The notes: generated from the letters alone by a model not told the origin. DNA of 64,000 nucleotides from Ophthalmolycus amberensis (GCA_024529925.1 JAFEUB010000065.1:3326001-3390000); one strand, 5' to 3'; positions 22,701 to 36,449 are shown, numbered from the stretch's first letter. Numbers and translations are program-made.

Positions 22701-25700
22701 TTGTTGTACTTCTGCTTTCACTTTCAAATTGGATTTTGTCCGTATGACTTTCACAGGGTGGTCTAGTTGTTGTTGATGTCACACTCTGTCATTGTATTGT
22801 AGTTCAATAGTTGGCTATATGTTTTGACTCAGTCTTAAATATACATATAAGAAAACCTAAGTTCTAACCTTTCAGTAAAGTTTGTCTTGTATAAACATTA
22901 CAAATGCTGAGCACACATCCGGCAATATGAACTGATAAACAGTTACACGTTGGAGGTTGTCTTTCATAAGGGTGCAGGTGGTACAAATTGAACAATTCCT
23001 TTGCTAAAGTAAGATTTCATTGAAAAAGCTTCCCAAAATGAGCTTGTAATTGCATGAATGGGGCAGATCATTAAGGCTCAATTTTGGTCAATGTTGTAAT
23101 CTGCAGGGATATTTGCAGCGCCACTTAACCACATCCTATCGCTTGGTTCTGGTCACGTTATGCATTCATTTAGCCTGCAGTTCAGCCTTTTGTCAAAGTG
23201 ATTTCATACTTAACTTGATATTGAAAGAACTAAACGAGTTCCCTCAATTTTCATTGTGAAGTGCTCTGAGCGACACGCAAAAAAAGCTTTCAGAAAGACA
23301 CTCCTTCCCTGAATGGATGAGTCAAAAATGAGTCCATCATTGTGACTGTTGTAGTTTCTATTTTAGTTTCAGTATATCTTACATGTACAGCAGACTTGCA
23401 CCGTTTTATTACAATTCTGAATCAACACACATGCACCACTTTTTAGATTCAAACTATTTATAAAAACCACATCACCTCTTTCAAAAGGAAAAGCAACTCT
23501 CCAGTTGATACGTTTAAACTCCAAATACTTGGAAAACATTAAAACGTACGAATGTGTTATATCTGGCGCTCAAAGCTACAGTGGCTGTAAAAGATCTGCT
23601 GTAGTTTAGTGCTTTAATATCCCGCGATGTGTGGTCGTGTTTCCTTGCTTCATTGTAAGCCGTCTATGTTCCCCATCCAAGCTCGTCTAAAGTTCATTTA
23701 CAAAATGTTTCAAAAGAAATGACACAATTTGATCAATGTGGCTTTGAAATCAAGAAACAATGCATTTTTGTCACGTTTTGCAGTGACCCTCTCTCGGTGT
23801 CTTGGGCTAGACTTAGGCTGCCTGAAGATTCTCCAACCTCAACAGCCTCTTCTCTCCCACTGCATGATTTCCACAAGCTGTTATTATGGAGGATGCATAG
23901 AGATGTCCTCTTGCTCGTGTGAAATAGGGACAAAGAGAAAGGAAAAAAAGATAACTCTCTCGTAGTTGGACCATCTAGAAGAAGATGAAATAACAGATTG
24001 TCCATCTCTTACGTAGGGATGTATTTAGATTAGATTAGATGTATTCTAGATTTACTCCACTTGTCTATGATGGGTAACCTTGAGCCTTTGTATTAAAATA
24101 TTTCTACCATGAGTTATGTACCAAAGCTTTCCATCGTGCACGGCATCTTATTTTATGACCGGCTGTAAAAATATGAAGAAACTCTCAGTGAAGCTTTTCC
24201 TCAGCAAGAACCCAAGGCGATCGTGACGTAATTATCGGACTAAACCTTTCACAGCTTCTGTTAGTCACAAAATCTGGCAAGAGAAGGATGAGGCTGACAA
24301 ATAAAACTAGGTCTGGGCATTGAGTGAAAATGATAGACAGCCTTTCCTTCTTGGCATCTTTACTTCCATTTCCCGCTTATTCCCCCAACCACTAAGCTCA
24401 CTCAAAGACAAAAATTTCTCTGTGGCACTTATGGGGGAGGATATGGATAAAGAAATGCATGCCGTGAGCGCTGCTTGCTGCAGGGAGAGACCTCTGAGTT
24501 CATCTCATTTCAGAGTATCTGAGCAGCAGCGGAATGACTGTCTGTTCTCTCTTCTGCTCCTGCTGGAGCGTGCCGTGGACTTCCTCAGGGCCACGGAGAC
24601 CAGGCTCTTCTCTTCCGTGCTGTTTACCGCCTCACTGCTGTCAGAGGACCGATCTACTGTCCACTGTATCTCGCTACATGCACCTCTGCACTCCAAACAT
24701 GCATTTGGGCCATACTGGCAGATGTCACAGTTAGAACTGTCGATGCTTAACATTTGATCATCTGTAGTTTGACCAGTGGGGTGCATGCTGCTTCAAAAAT
24801 CTGATGTCCCATTGATGGAGTTTGCCCAAGGCTACACGACAGTCATCTCCAAGGAGTTCCAAGGGTTCGTGCTCACACTCGCTTACACACACTTAGACAC
24901 ACATGAATACAGAAGAAAGCACCACAGATCCCACATTCATGTACATTCACAGCACAAGCAGGCACATTGTGGAAAACATTCACACATGCAAAGACCAAAA
25001 ATCACACAGCATAGCTCGTGTCTCCTCTCTCCTGTCGCCTTCTTTGCGCCGTAGGTTTGCATTGTGTGGTCTGATCATTGGATTTGGACTCCCAACCACT
25101 TAAACCGCAACACACATGCTTTCACACGCAGAACACTCATTATACTGTGGTACACAAACTCCCCCCCCCCCCCAGCTCCCCCCTCCACCAGGCAGCAGAT
25201 ACAGATCCTTCAGCTGTACAAATTCAGAAGCGATGTGCAATTTCCGCCATCTTCAGAGCGCATCGCTACCATCCTAATCTACTTTTACCATAACGGTGTT
25301 GTGAAGTATCGTTCTTTGACATTAGTGTTCTCCAGTACTGCCATGTAGAGCCAGAGATTTGTTTTGTCAGCCTCTCACAACCAATTGATACTCTCATCCT
25401 TACTCAAGCAAATTTAAACTCAAGAACGTGTGTCTGACTGAAGACGCAGTCACTTACCTTGACGGCTCTTTTTACTTACAATTTCTGCAACCTGTTATTA
25501 AGGAGGGCCCGACAGAGTTGTCCCTCTGTCAGTGTGATATGAGGATAAGAAAAAAATAACTCTTCTATGTAAGAAGACGCAATCAGGGACTGTCATTCTC
25601 TACCATTCTACCTGTCTGTAGGATTAATAAACTTGGGCCTCAGGGCTTTTGGGAAGAGACAGCTGTCGAGTGTCCGGCTATCATCTTTCTCACATTTTCA

Positions 25701-26363
25701 TACTTTCTCAAAGTAGCATCTTCTAGTGAGGAATATTATATTATATCTATTATAGCAAATATTATAAAGTTTGGGAAATCATTTATCCACAACAAACCAA
25801 TGACCAATGCACTCCCTTACAAGGACTTTATCAATTCTTAGCAATATATGAAGACATTAAACACCTGTGCATCGCACTGCAGCATTAGTGCTAAACATCT
25901 GTGTAATATCCTTGGTATTCTCAGTCTTCTGAATCTCCAGCCTAACGCTTAAAAAAGGGTACTATAAACCACAGCAGCTAAAGCACATTTAGTAATCAAA
26001 CTGATGATAATTGAAATGTATGATTCTGTTTTCTAAATAAAAAATGTGATAATGAGAGAGTGTGAAACTAATCCGTGCCATTTGTTCTCCATTCGTGTGT
26101 TTGTATCTAAAGACAATAAGTGATTACACTCTTCCTGCCCATCCCTTCTTCTGAACATAATTAATACGGTGGTTTGCATTCTTTGAGTTCTTGGAGCAGC
26201 TGCAGTGCCTGGTGTCCAAGGCCCGTTGACTTTCCCACAATGTAACCTTGCTGGAAATGCCAGAACATTACTCACCCTGCTCCGTTTTGCCCTCTCACTA
26301 CATTATTCTTACCCACTTAACCGCATCTGATTTCATACATTTGCACACACAAAAAAACATCCC

Positions 26364-26380
26364 CGGTGTATAATACACCG
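26364..26380. repeat. 17-bp palindrome
   Basis: CGGTGTAT-A-ATACACCG is a perfect palindrome around one central base. No function is assigned. Confidence 0.75.
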
Positions 26381-29300
26381 TATACCTGAAATGGATTCAC
26401 TTGGATATGAGTACCATGTGCTGAGAGCCTTTGTTATTCATGACGCAAGGTCTCCCTCCGTCTATGCGCACCACCGCATCATCTGTCACTGTCACTACTT
26501 TTGTTTGACTCGATTTCAGAGCACGGGGTCTTCACTGAGGGGAGAGCTGGTCACATTCATTCACTCACAGGGGCAATCTGTGGTCTTAAATGACAAGAGC
26601 AGAGCCCACACGTTTAAGCTGAAGCCTTCGATTACCCCTGTGGGTGCCCCCGTAAGAAGGCTAACTGCTGCTCTGCTCTGCTCAGCACATTTGGCCTCGT
26701 TCCCTTCAAGAGCTCTCGTGCCCCTAGTTCATCTCATCTAAACAACCACCGACTCCTCAGTTACTGCCTGCTTCGCCATTCACCTCCTCCCTTCCTGACA
26801 CCTTCCAGCGCACAACACTGGGCCCACGGGCAACGGACAGAATTGAAGTGTCATAAAAAAAAAGCACATTCATGTCCCTAATGTGTCTTTTAAGGCAGAA
26901 AGCTTGGAGGTTGTTTTCCTCTCTGCACAACTGGCTGTTCATTGCCGTTGCTCAGTAAACCCCACCGGGGAGATGTGATGCCTCGCAGAATGAGTGGGAA
27001 AAATGTTCTTTCTGCAGACAAAGAAATGTTTGGAAGCCGCAGGAAGTTTTCCCCAGTCAGCAATAACTAATGCCCAAACGGGAGGTTTATCTTTTTCATT
27101 TCCAGTTGTGTTTCTTTAAGATTCCCGTAACGTTGAAATACATTAATTCCAAGCGAGCAGAGAGGGAGGATGGATTTTAAATATCATTCTTAGCAGCAGT
27201 TACCTTTCGGATCTAATTGAGGCGGCTTGTGGTGCAAGAAATGACAGCTTACAAACATTTCATTTTCAGCATTGTTTAGACCATGTAATATGTAATTACT
27301 CTTTTTCGGCAGAGAAAAAGGAGGATGCTTATACGGTCCCTGATGATAGATGTAGAATTTTTCTGAAAGAGCATGCACAAATGGAGAGTTTTCAAATTTG
27401 GGGTCTATGAGTAAGAAATAGTCACCTACTGTAGACCCATTGATGGTAGAACACCTGATCAAAGAATGACAAACTGTGTCGTCTAAAATCAGTTTAATTC
27501 TCTTCTGGCTACTTCATTTATTTGACTAAATTAGATATTGTAGACAGAAAATGTTCATTTAATCAACTATATTCCCATAAAGAGGGGTTTATAACAAAGG
27601 CATTAATTTGTCTTAGAAGTATTACACATTATCCCTAATGACCAGACAGTCTCAGAATATGTTAAAAACATCTATTTCTCATATGCAAATGAATAATTAA
27701 GCCATGGAGGTTAAGCGATGTGCATTTCCTGCCAGTGCTTATAAGATTTGAAGTTCCTACGTGTAAGAGGGGAATGTCTTTCACTCTCCTCATGCAGACC
27801 AACAGTCCCAAAGCAATGCGGCGCATGTGGCTAATATATCTTTATTGATGCGATTGTGTGCTTTGGAAGGTGAGATGAGAGGCAGGTGCTCGGGAGAAAG
27901 AGAGACGACAAGCATAATGTAAATTACTTTTGTGCAGTCTGTGTGTGAATTTATCGACAGAAATGACCCAAAGGCCATTCTTGGAAGTAAAGAAACTACC
28001 GGTATACGATTTGTCAAAAATGAAAACAACTCAAGTTCTGAGGAAACACACGAGGCCCAGGCTTATTGCTGATATCTGAAAGGTATGAAGCCCTGCCCCA
28101 TCCATCTTGGTTGGGTCACAATACTTCATTTCCCCTCATTTCTCTGAAAGGGGAAAATATGATTCCACCAATCGATTGCTGCATAAATGTGTTGCCTCGT
28201 GATGAAAGATGAGGTGTGCTTTGCTTTTATGTGATCAGATTAACCTCCAGCTTGGGAGTGGGCTCTCTGCTCTGCCCTGGTTCTCCTGCGGTGTCAGGGT
28301 GCATGCGATGGGCACTTAGAAGGATTAGTGTTGCTGTGTGCTTTGTTTGTGTTGAGCTATCACCCGGGACATTTCACTAACCAGGGGATTGTATTGTCAG
28401 CCACTGAAGACGGTTTTATATCTAGTAGCCTGCACTGAATTTAAGAGGGCCCAGAGTGTGCTTTTAAGATTGTAAATGGATGAGCCTAATGAATATTTTG
28501 CAGAATGGATATTCTTCTTCTTGGTTCATATAAATTCCGTACAGAAAGAATGTAAATGAATGACTTCTTTCTGGCTTTTGAGTAAGATAGTATTAATATA
28601 CAATAATGTTTGATTAAATTTGTTAAAACCTGCTCTCAGTCAGTGCAGCAATTAAAATAGTTTTGAGGGTTTTCAATAGCTTAGCTAATTGCCGTGCTGC
28701 TCGGAGGTTTTGGGGACATTCAGCCTCCTCTCCCCTTTGTGCGCACACAAGACTAGATCAGAAACTGTCTCTGATAAGGGGTTTTAAACTTCTTGACTTT
28801 GCCAATGGCATTTTCTCCATCAGAGCGGCAGTTGACATTTATATCCAGCCCTCCAAGTGCCCCAAATACCCTTTACATTCCATTGTTCTGTGGCTGGAAA
28901 TAAAGAAGTTATGTCTCAAACTGACCGACAGTCGGTCCATTGATGGTGACTTCAAGGTCCCCTCAGCAGTCCCTCTACAAAGAAAGCTTCCAAATAGAGC
29001 AAATGTTTAACAAAAGTAAATGCCACATAAATATCACGTCTTAATGTTTTACCTTGTGGACTTATGGAAATTTGGGATTTCACAAAGCTTTGGAAATGTC
29101 AGTATTAGAAGACAAAACAAGATGCGCCTCCCTCTTTCAAACACACAATCAGTGAAGAAAAAAAGTGTTGTCACTTCCTGATACAAAAAAATGGATTAGA
29201 GAGGAACAGATAACAGCATCACACAGCATGGAAATGGCATGTTATGGTCGGTTTAATGCGTGTCTTGAGGTGATTTTCTGAGCCTCTATTTGATATTTTA

Positions 29301-32047
29301 CAATAACTGTGAATTGCTCCTTAGGTCCGTCGGCGTTCTTTTTGTGAGATGTTGAAAAGATGAGCATGAAAGAAAGAACCTTTTACCGTCACAATCAAAC
29401 TGTGTAAAATGATGAATGAAAGTTTACAGGCATCTTCATTTAAAGAGTTTATTACCGTCAACAAATGCAATAAAAAATAAAAACCCAACTCTCACCGCCA
29501 AGCTCACACTGTGTTCTTAAAACACAAATCTTCCAAAAATGAATCACAAATGTACTTGAGACATTTCACTCAAAGCTACAAACGTTAGCATCATACAAGG
29601 TTAGGGAGTTGGTAAAACGTTTGTGGCAGTTGTTACTCAAACATAAATAGTACATTTGTTGAGGACTAATTCCAGCCGTGGATTAATCTAATTTGGGAAT
29701 TTATGTGGGCTGAAAAAACAGGGCCAATGTTCATGATAAGGAAGGAAAATATCACCCATTGCAAAAGTGTGTGATGTGTTTTTGAACTCAGTGGAATAAC
29801 ATACAGCAAGTTTTGATTGTCAGCAGGATAAATGAATTGCGGTTTTGGTCTTTCCATAGGATTTCTCAACAATAACAAACATGAGGAACATTGCCAGACT
29901 TTTCCTTTGAGACAGTCACGGACCGAAACAGAACTGTAAGAATACAATAAAAAAAAATGGATGCACAGACAAATGGACCAGATTTAGATTTCCCATGCCA
30001 GCCTTGTCAGTGACCACTTCAGGGTTTTTTTTTGGGTTGTTTTTTTTTGCAGTGAGAAATGAGACGAGATGAGTAAGAGTTGCATCAGCAGGCTGGAAAG
30101 CAGTGAACTCTTACAGGTGTTTCTAAAGCAGGCGAGTGCAATGCTGTGTTCCTGATGGCTCTACAAGAAGAAAAAACTTTAAACTGAATGTCGGCCATGC
30201 TCATCATCTCTTGCTGTGCTGTGATCTTTTGACTTTTTCTGAACACTTACAAAAAGTCAATCCACCATCACCACCACCTCCCACTTCCCAACTCCAACCC
30301 CCATTGCTGTTCGTTTTCCCAACACTTACCTCGGACACCTCCCCCCCTACAGATTTCATATAAGAAAATCAGTTTGATGAATGTATTACTGAAGTCAGGC
30401 CAACTTAATATGTTTGATCAGGGACTGGTTGCAATATTCACACGTGGTGGAGGATAAAGATAGGATGAGAAGAGGAGGGGGGAGGCTAGATGAAGGGATT
30501 ATATTTCTTGGGTGAAGTTTTACTTTGGTCGCCAGGGACAAGAACAGGTGATTATGAGAAGCGCTTTGAATCTAAGCCACACATGGCTGTCTTGGGGACG
30601 TGAATGCCTTAATACCATTTTGAGAGCGTAGTTTAGAAGTCGGTTGCTGCATATTGTAGGAATTCCTCGGAAAATACTTTATTAAATGCATTTTAATTTG
30701 GAGTCCCATGCTCCTGTGGGCCCCCCCCCCCACTTGGCTCACACTAATAGAACATCAAGACATTAAATCCTGAGCATCTGTGTGATGAGGAGACCAGTCC
30801 GGTTCAGCCGCATGTGTGATATTCGCTCAGACTCCTCGGCCCGCGTCCTGAGGGGTTGGCAGTGCCCAAGAAATCCTGCACAAGAGTTTACAGCCAGGAT
30901 TTACCACAGGGGTTAAGTTATCAGCACAAATCATCCCCTTTTTCATTTGCAGAAACAGTCCTGCAGACATGATTTACAAGTACAGTAGCTGCAGACATGA
31001 AATCCAAGGGCGACTCAGAGCTGCAAATCACACCGGCTTTGCCTCTCTATTCAAGGCGTCCCATTGGTGTCAAGGAAATGGACATATTCTAAATCTGAAA
31101 TTGCAAATTTAAACATTTTTTCAGCTGTAATGAGCATTACACTAGTTATAGTATTACAGTGTCATCTGTAAGTGGGAACTAGGACAGTGTGTCACATCTC
31201 CCAGAGAAAAAGAAAGACGGGAAAATCCTCTCACTGTACTGTAAGCATGATCGAGCACCAGCTAAGCAACATGCTCCCCTCTTGACTTTGCTCTCTATCT
31301 TGTCATTTTCAAAGTATAAACATCATTCTCTCAGTCAAAACTGTGTACCAGCAGTAGACACTCACTGTGAACTGTCTCAGTGGATGTCTTTACATCTTTC
31401 TGTATGCCTCCCCATCAGGGAGGCAGTGGTTTATAAAGAATACAGGTTGACTCTGGAGTCGGAGCAGAGAAGGCTGGCAAAACACAAAAACACACAAAAA
31501 AGCATCTGCTTACAGAAGAGTGCAACGGAGTATATATCGGATATATTTATGAGTCATTTTTATTATTTCCATGGCTTTGTTACCCATATCAGTGTCAGCC
31601 TTTTTACTATTAACTATTACTAGAGCTCTGTAATTAGGTTCAGCTGTGTGGTTGTATTTTTCATTCGGCAACACAATTTCCCCTGCTGCCGTAGGGACAA
31701 AAAAAAACATTGTGTTTATTTGAGAATCTAATGGACTTGTGTCGCGAAATAGAACCAGCTGCTTATGCCTGGACATGAAAGTCATAACGGATAAAGAAGG
31801 ATCAGATATTGACTCACCGATCGATTCATTAGGGACCCCATGTGGTTGGGTTACAGTCAGACACAGCGCCTTATGATAAAAGGTAAATAATGATAATGGC
31901 ATTTTAGCACCAGGAACTCGCCATAGCTTGCCCTACTACTGTAAACTGCCTGGTGCGTGGCACAGAACCAGACATGATATCCCCTTTCACTACTCTCTCC
32001 TTATTGGAGATGATTAGTAGATACATGAGGTAATTTGCATCAGTGGT

Positions 32048-32070
32048 ATATATATATATATATATATATA
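32048..32070. repeat. (TA)n microsatellite, about 11 units
   Basis: Pure TA run preceding ACTCCTCC. Confidence 0.95.
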
Positions 32071-32849
32071 ACTCCTCCAGTCTGCATGTCAAAGTTCAGA
32101 TTTAATGTTATTTAAAGACCAGATTTTAAATTTGTATCCTAAGCATTAAGTTAAAACAGGTTTTTGAGAGCAGGGTTGTTCCTCTTTGAAGTGCTGCTCC
32201 TGCTGTCTGATGCTGGTTCCGTCCATCTGGCCACAGCCGGTCATTCCTGCGATGCCATGGATCGTCACAAATCACTGCCACGCCACATCCACAACAGCAC
32301 AGAGGCCTCGGGACAGAAAATCAATGGGCTCTCATGGGCTACTCCATCAGTTCAAATATCTGGAACTTGATGGTGAAGAGTAACTGGGGGAGGGGAACAT
32401 TTGCAAGATGGAGGGCGGGATGGAAGCAGGCTTGAGGGCTATATATGTGAGGTTGGATGGACATACCGGAGAGTTAAAGATGGGAGTGTGCCCGTGGCTG
32501 TGAGCAAAACTGGTACGAAAGACGGAGAGAGAGACTACAAATGCTGGGTATCATTTGACTTTTTTTGGTAATACCAGTGCCACAATGACACCTGAGTAAT
32601 GTTACGAATACAAGACAGATCTTTAAAAAAAAAAACCTTAGCACAGAGAGTTGAAGGGGAGGCGTGCAGTCAGAGACGTGTGGCAAAGATGGTGTGCGAG
32701 GTGAAAGGGACAGGTGCATGCTGGTGTTCTAAAAAAACAATGGGAAGTTAGACATTGTAGTTTGGACCTCTGGTTTGCCTTTTTCTTTTCACTGAACAAA
32801 GTAGGCCAAATTTCTCAGTGGATCAATGTCAATTTAATGGTGTCTTAAT

Positions 32850-33420
32850 CAGGGGCGTTTCTAGAATTTTTTTGGGGCCCATTTGGGGCCGCGGATATCC
32901 ATTGTTTCAGACGGTTCATAGATTGGTTCAATCAGAAAGAGTGTGATTTTGCTCTGTAGTTTTGCTTGCATTCAGTATATGATAACACAAGAGACAGAAT
33001 TTCAGGGTCATAGTGAAATTTGACAACACAAATGTGAACTTTTCTCAAATAAAGAGAGAGAAATAATTTTCCTGCTTGTAAAGGAAAGACGGATAAACTA
33101 GCTTTCATATCCGCGTCACTCCCAAATCCTAATTCTTAAAGGGACCGCACACAATGGATGGAGAATGGACCTGACAGTGTCAACTTTAGATAGAGATAGA
33201 TAGATAGATATGTACTTTATTTATCTATCAGATTTATATCGTTCAGTATGATGATAGGCTATTGGATTGTAATTTGAAGGAGGAGAAAACATACAAACCA
33301 GAACGCATGCACATATGTAGCATGTTAGAGTTGTAAATAACTTCTCCATGTGCGAAACAATAGTTTAATTTAATGACATCACCAAACAAAATTTTTAGGG
33401 GGGGCCTAACGACGCCCCTG
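32850..33420. mobile_element. Non-autonomous hAT element (MITE-like), 571 bp, complete with TSD
   Basis: The left end CAGGGGCGT (32850) is matched by ACGCCCCTG ending at 33420. An exact 8-bp duplication, GTCTTAAT, flanks it at 32842-32849 and 33421-33428. Just inside the ends are mirrored G/C-rich blocks (GGGGCCC on the left, GGGGGGGCC on the right). The interior is AT-rich, has no open frame of note, and includes a short GATA tetranucleotide run near 33188-33210. The ends and TSD length place it in hAT. Confidence 0.93.
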
Positions 33421-34480
33421 GTCTTAATACAAACAGATAAATGTGGTAGAAGGTTGTAAATTAGATCAGAAAATATTTGATCAAATGATAAGTAAAGAAA
33501 AGTTCTATTTTCCAACTCCATACCGCATATGCCTCCCACTAATTGCCTTCGTATACCGTTTTTGCAGCAGTAACATTTTGTACTAACAGGAACTTATGCA
33601 TTATGTGTACACAGAAGATATCAATCAAACTGCAGTGTTGAAATGCCACTGCCAATTACACTTCACAAAGAGAAAGCAATATCGTTTTCAAGGTCTTCCT
33701 CAAGCTGTGTCTCCACCATCCACAATTAGTTTTAATGTTTTGCAGCAGGGAGTAGCTCCTACTTTTCCTTTGTGCATTGCATCGAAGGATTAAAGTGCAT
33801 ATTAACAGCACTCAATGTCTGTGATTCTATCACTTTTCCACTGTGATATACTCAAAACCGGATTATAATTACTGTTTGGAGCATGAAATTGGGTCTGACC
33901 TGGCATTTGATGCAAACTTTTCATACCTGACAGTATTGAAGCATATAAGGCGATTGGAATGAAGCAGAAAGGGATGTAGGAAGGAGACGGGAGATTGAGT
34001 CATAAGAGGAAAAAACTAAATCAAAAGACGTACAAATTGAGGGAAAGAGGAAAACAGATTGTCACATTGAAAAGGCTCGAAGGCTGGAGGGAATGCGGAC
34101 AAGACTGATAAGCAAGTGAGTCAGAAAGACGCAAGTGTTTTGAATTGGGTCTAACGAATTCTTTCATAAAGAGCAGCGGCTCATGAAGGTGATATCATTT
34201 GGAAATGTCTCCAACAAACCATTTAACATTCGCTGCAAGAAGTGACTGTAGATATGATTGCCTCAGGTTGCAGGCAATGCATGCAAATGTTATGTTAAAT
34301 GTGGTCGTGAGTTATTTCCTCCAATCTTTCCTCATTCTGCTCTTTGATTTCACGCCTGGCTCAGGTTTTGTTGATAGGGTTTTGACAATGAATCTTCATC
34401 ACGCAGCCATAAGTACCATGATGCATGACCAGAAGTGGATTACTCCAGGTGTTTTCACCTCCGTTGTTGAAACTGAGTCC

Positions 34481-34501
34481 CTTTTGTGTCTTTTGTTTCA
34501 G
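34481..34501 (+). other. 3' splice site of TMEM132 intron 1
   Basis: A T-rich tract, CTTTTGTGTCTTTTGTTTCAG, ends with AG at 34500-34501. The conserved TMEM132 reading frame begins immediately downstream, with the first two exon bases completing a codon begun in the previous exon. In-frame codons continue upstream of the AG but do not resemble the family, so the start-like codon at 34486 is not a translation start. Confidence 0.88.
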
Positions 34502-35441
34502 TGGTGGATAGCAAGGTGATCTTGGAGGGCCTGCAGAGTTATGGCCCCACGCCAATCTATCTGCCTGTCAGCTACCGGATCCTCAATGCTGAGTCAGCGT
34601 TCTTCCTACAGGAGGCAAACCAGGACTTAATGAGGAACTCCAGCCTGCAGGCTCGCACTGAGTCCTTCTTCATCCACCAGGCCCGGCAGATGCCCTTCAT
34701 CAATGCTAGCTACGGGCCGCTGTCTGTCCAGCAGCCCGTCCCTCTGGAGCTGCTGCAGACCGTCCCGGGGCCATTTAACACCCCCCCCTTCACGACGTCG
34801 TCAGTGGCGACGTCGGCATTACCTTCGCCTCTCTCACCTTCGCCTCTCTTCACATTCAACTGGAAGGTCCACACCTATATTATCAGTGAGAGGATTCACC
34901 CCAGTTGGCCAAAGGTTCAGGTGTTGTTCTACATTGCAGGGAGGGACTGGGATGACTACAGCGCCATCCACAAGCTGCCCTGCGTCCGGATGTTCGCCTT
35001 CCACGAGACTCAAGAAGTGCGCGGAACATGCAGGCTAAAAGGCGAGCTGGGGATATGTGTTGCCGAGCTGGAGCCCCTGGCCAGCTGGTTCAGCCTGCCC
35101 ACTGTCAGACCGGGAAGGCAGAGGGTCTCTGAGCAGGCCCAGGGCACTCCTGTGGAGCTCTACTACATGGTTCAAACCACGGACAGCGGAGACTGCAGCT
35201 CGGAGGATTCAAGAAAGGGCAGCTCCGGTCACGCAGACCAGCAGAGGCCGATGGGCTACTTCGCAGGGCACACACCTATGCAGCGCATTGGGAGCGTCAG
35301 GCTGTTTCAGCCGCTCGCGGAGCTAAAGCTGGACAATAACTTTGTGGTGATGGCCCCCTCCAAACCCATCCGGCAGAGAGAGACAGTCTCCACTTTTCTG
35401 GCTCTGTCCACTCTTTCTTCAGTGCCAATTTTCACCCTCAG
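34502..35441 (+). CDS. tmem132 (paralogue unresolved): TMEM132-family protein, large N-terminal ectodomain exon (probably exon 2)
   Basis: This exon encodes about 313 residues of a TMEM132 protein, a family of single-pass type I membrane glycoproteins expressed mainly in neural tissue and thought to link adhesion to the actin cytoskeleton. Family hallmarks are in order, counting from the first whole codon at 34504: YLPVSY (19-24), EANQDLMRNSSLQ (37-49), INASYGP (66-72), FNWK (118-121), PKVQVLF and GRDWDD (136-151), LPC (158-160), GTCRL (174-178), CVAELE (185-190), SWF (194-196), GTPVELYY and QRIGS. N-glycosylation sequons are at N45 and N67; cysteines 160, 176 and 185 are probably disulphide-bonded. 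No signal peptide is present, as expected if exon 1 encodes it. The exon starts after a TTTTGTTTCAG acceptor (phase-1 intron) and ends at CAG|GTGAGT (phase 2). A Pro/Ser/Thr-rich stretch at residues 92-114 looks longer than the family norm. The family call is firm; B, C and D paralogues are not separable here. Confidence 0.95.
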
Positions 35442-35447
35442 GTGAGT
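35442..35447 (+). other. 5' splice donor of the large TMEM132 exon
   Basis: The donor CAG|GTGAGT is a near-perfect U1 match. Reading through gives an immediate in-frame stop (TGA at 35443-35445), which is why family similarity stops here and resumes at 63369. Confidence 0.92.
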
Positions 35448-35840
35448 CAGCCTCCTCCTGGGAGAACACAGTTCACTCTGCCGCTCCACTGATTATCTCT
35501 CACTCTCTAAACTCATTTAAACAGACATTGGGCATAAAAGAAGTTTAAAAAAGGCATTGGCTGACTGTTCGAGGAAGCAGCAGGGATAGATAACACTTCA
35601 CAACCACAAATTTGACAATGCATGTGCCAAGCAACAGGAGGAAATTATTCATCATTGTTTCCCTGAGTGACACACTGAAATGAATTTCTCGGCAACACAG
35701 TTACAGCACTACCATGTATTTACTACGCTACACTGTTGTGGTTTGGAAACATTACTTTTACAGCTTGTTTAATCAAAATGCTCTGCAGTTGGCAGAATCA
35801 GGGATTATTTTCTGGCGTTAGAGATTTGAAAATGTGTGTA

Positions 35841-35865
35841 TGATAAGCCTTTGATTTGCCACACC
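35841..35865 (+). repeat. 25-bp exact repeat, copy 1
   Basis: TGATAAGCCTTTGATTTGCC plus ACACC is identical to 42930-42954 in the same orientation, 7.1 kb apart. Flanks do not align obviously, so it may be the best-preserved core of an old repeat. Confidence 0.85.
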
Positions 35866-36375
35866 AGACTCCAGTGCACAGACAATGTTGCCATGACACT
35901 GCTAGTCAACTGCCCCAGCATCAGTTACGTCATTAATCCTGTTTATTTAGGTCATTTGTCTACCCATAAAAAAACATGATATCGCAAATGAAAAGAAGCG
36001 TTGACAAGACAGTGGTGAGCACGCCTTCTCTCGTGTGATCAATTACCTTATTGTGGGAAACAACACAGACAGACAACACTCTCAGTTATTTTTTCCTGCT
36101 TTGCTTTTGCAGAGTAAATTTGCTGGCAGGTGGTTTTTTTGTGAAGTCACATTGTTTCAGTGACAAAGAAAGAGCTCGCCGCATGAAAGTGGAAGCACAA
36201 GCTGTTTCACGATGTTCAATTTAAGTAAAAAGCTAAAAAAAAAAATGAAAGCAAAAGATTGTTAATTTATGGTACTATTTTGTCTGCTTACAGTTAAGGT
36301 CTCGTGTTTATTGTTTGGTACCACCCTGGCTTACACACAATTATAATCTTCTATAATCTGAATACCGCTAAAGAT

Positions 36376-36378
<3 letters not shown>

Positions 36379-36446
<68 letters not shown>
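36379..36446. repeat. (AT)34 microsatellite
   Basis: 68 bp of uninterrupted AT in intron 2, 0.9 kb after the large TMEM132 exon; a likely cruciform-forming, length-polymorphic site. Confidence 0.98.

Positions 36447-36449
<3 letters not shown>

Larger units (their letters stand above)
1..34501 (+). other. 3' part of a TMEM132 intron (probably intron 1), no other gene seen
   Basis: This is the sequence upstream of the large TMEM132 exon, with no spliced or family-recognisable coding sequence on either strand. It contains two complete hAT elements, the composite repeat block at 14916-16885, a small duplicated segment, dispersed teleost repeats and many simple repeats, listed separately. The stretches 1-5095, 6990-12073, 12382-14915, 17600-22340, 22700-32841 and 33429-34480 show only AT-rich unique-looking DNA, microsatellites and short chance open frames. 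The first exon, presumably encoding the signal peptide, was not found. Intron status is inferred from the exon frame and family gene structure. Confidence 0.75.

Noticed and set aside
34486..34501. Start-like codon just upstream of the large exon as a translation start
   Set aside because: The codon is GTG, it lies within the polypyrimidine tract and acceptor, and starting there would omit the signal peptide needed by this family.
34703..35326. Alternative plus frames inside the large TMEM132 exon
   Set aside because: They are shadows of the conserved frame, with no family similarity.
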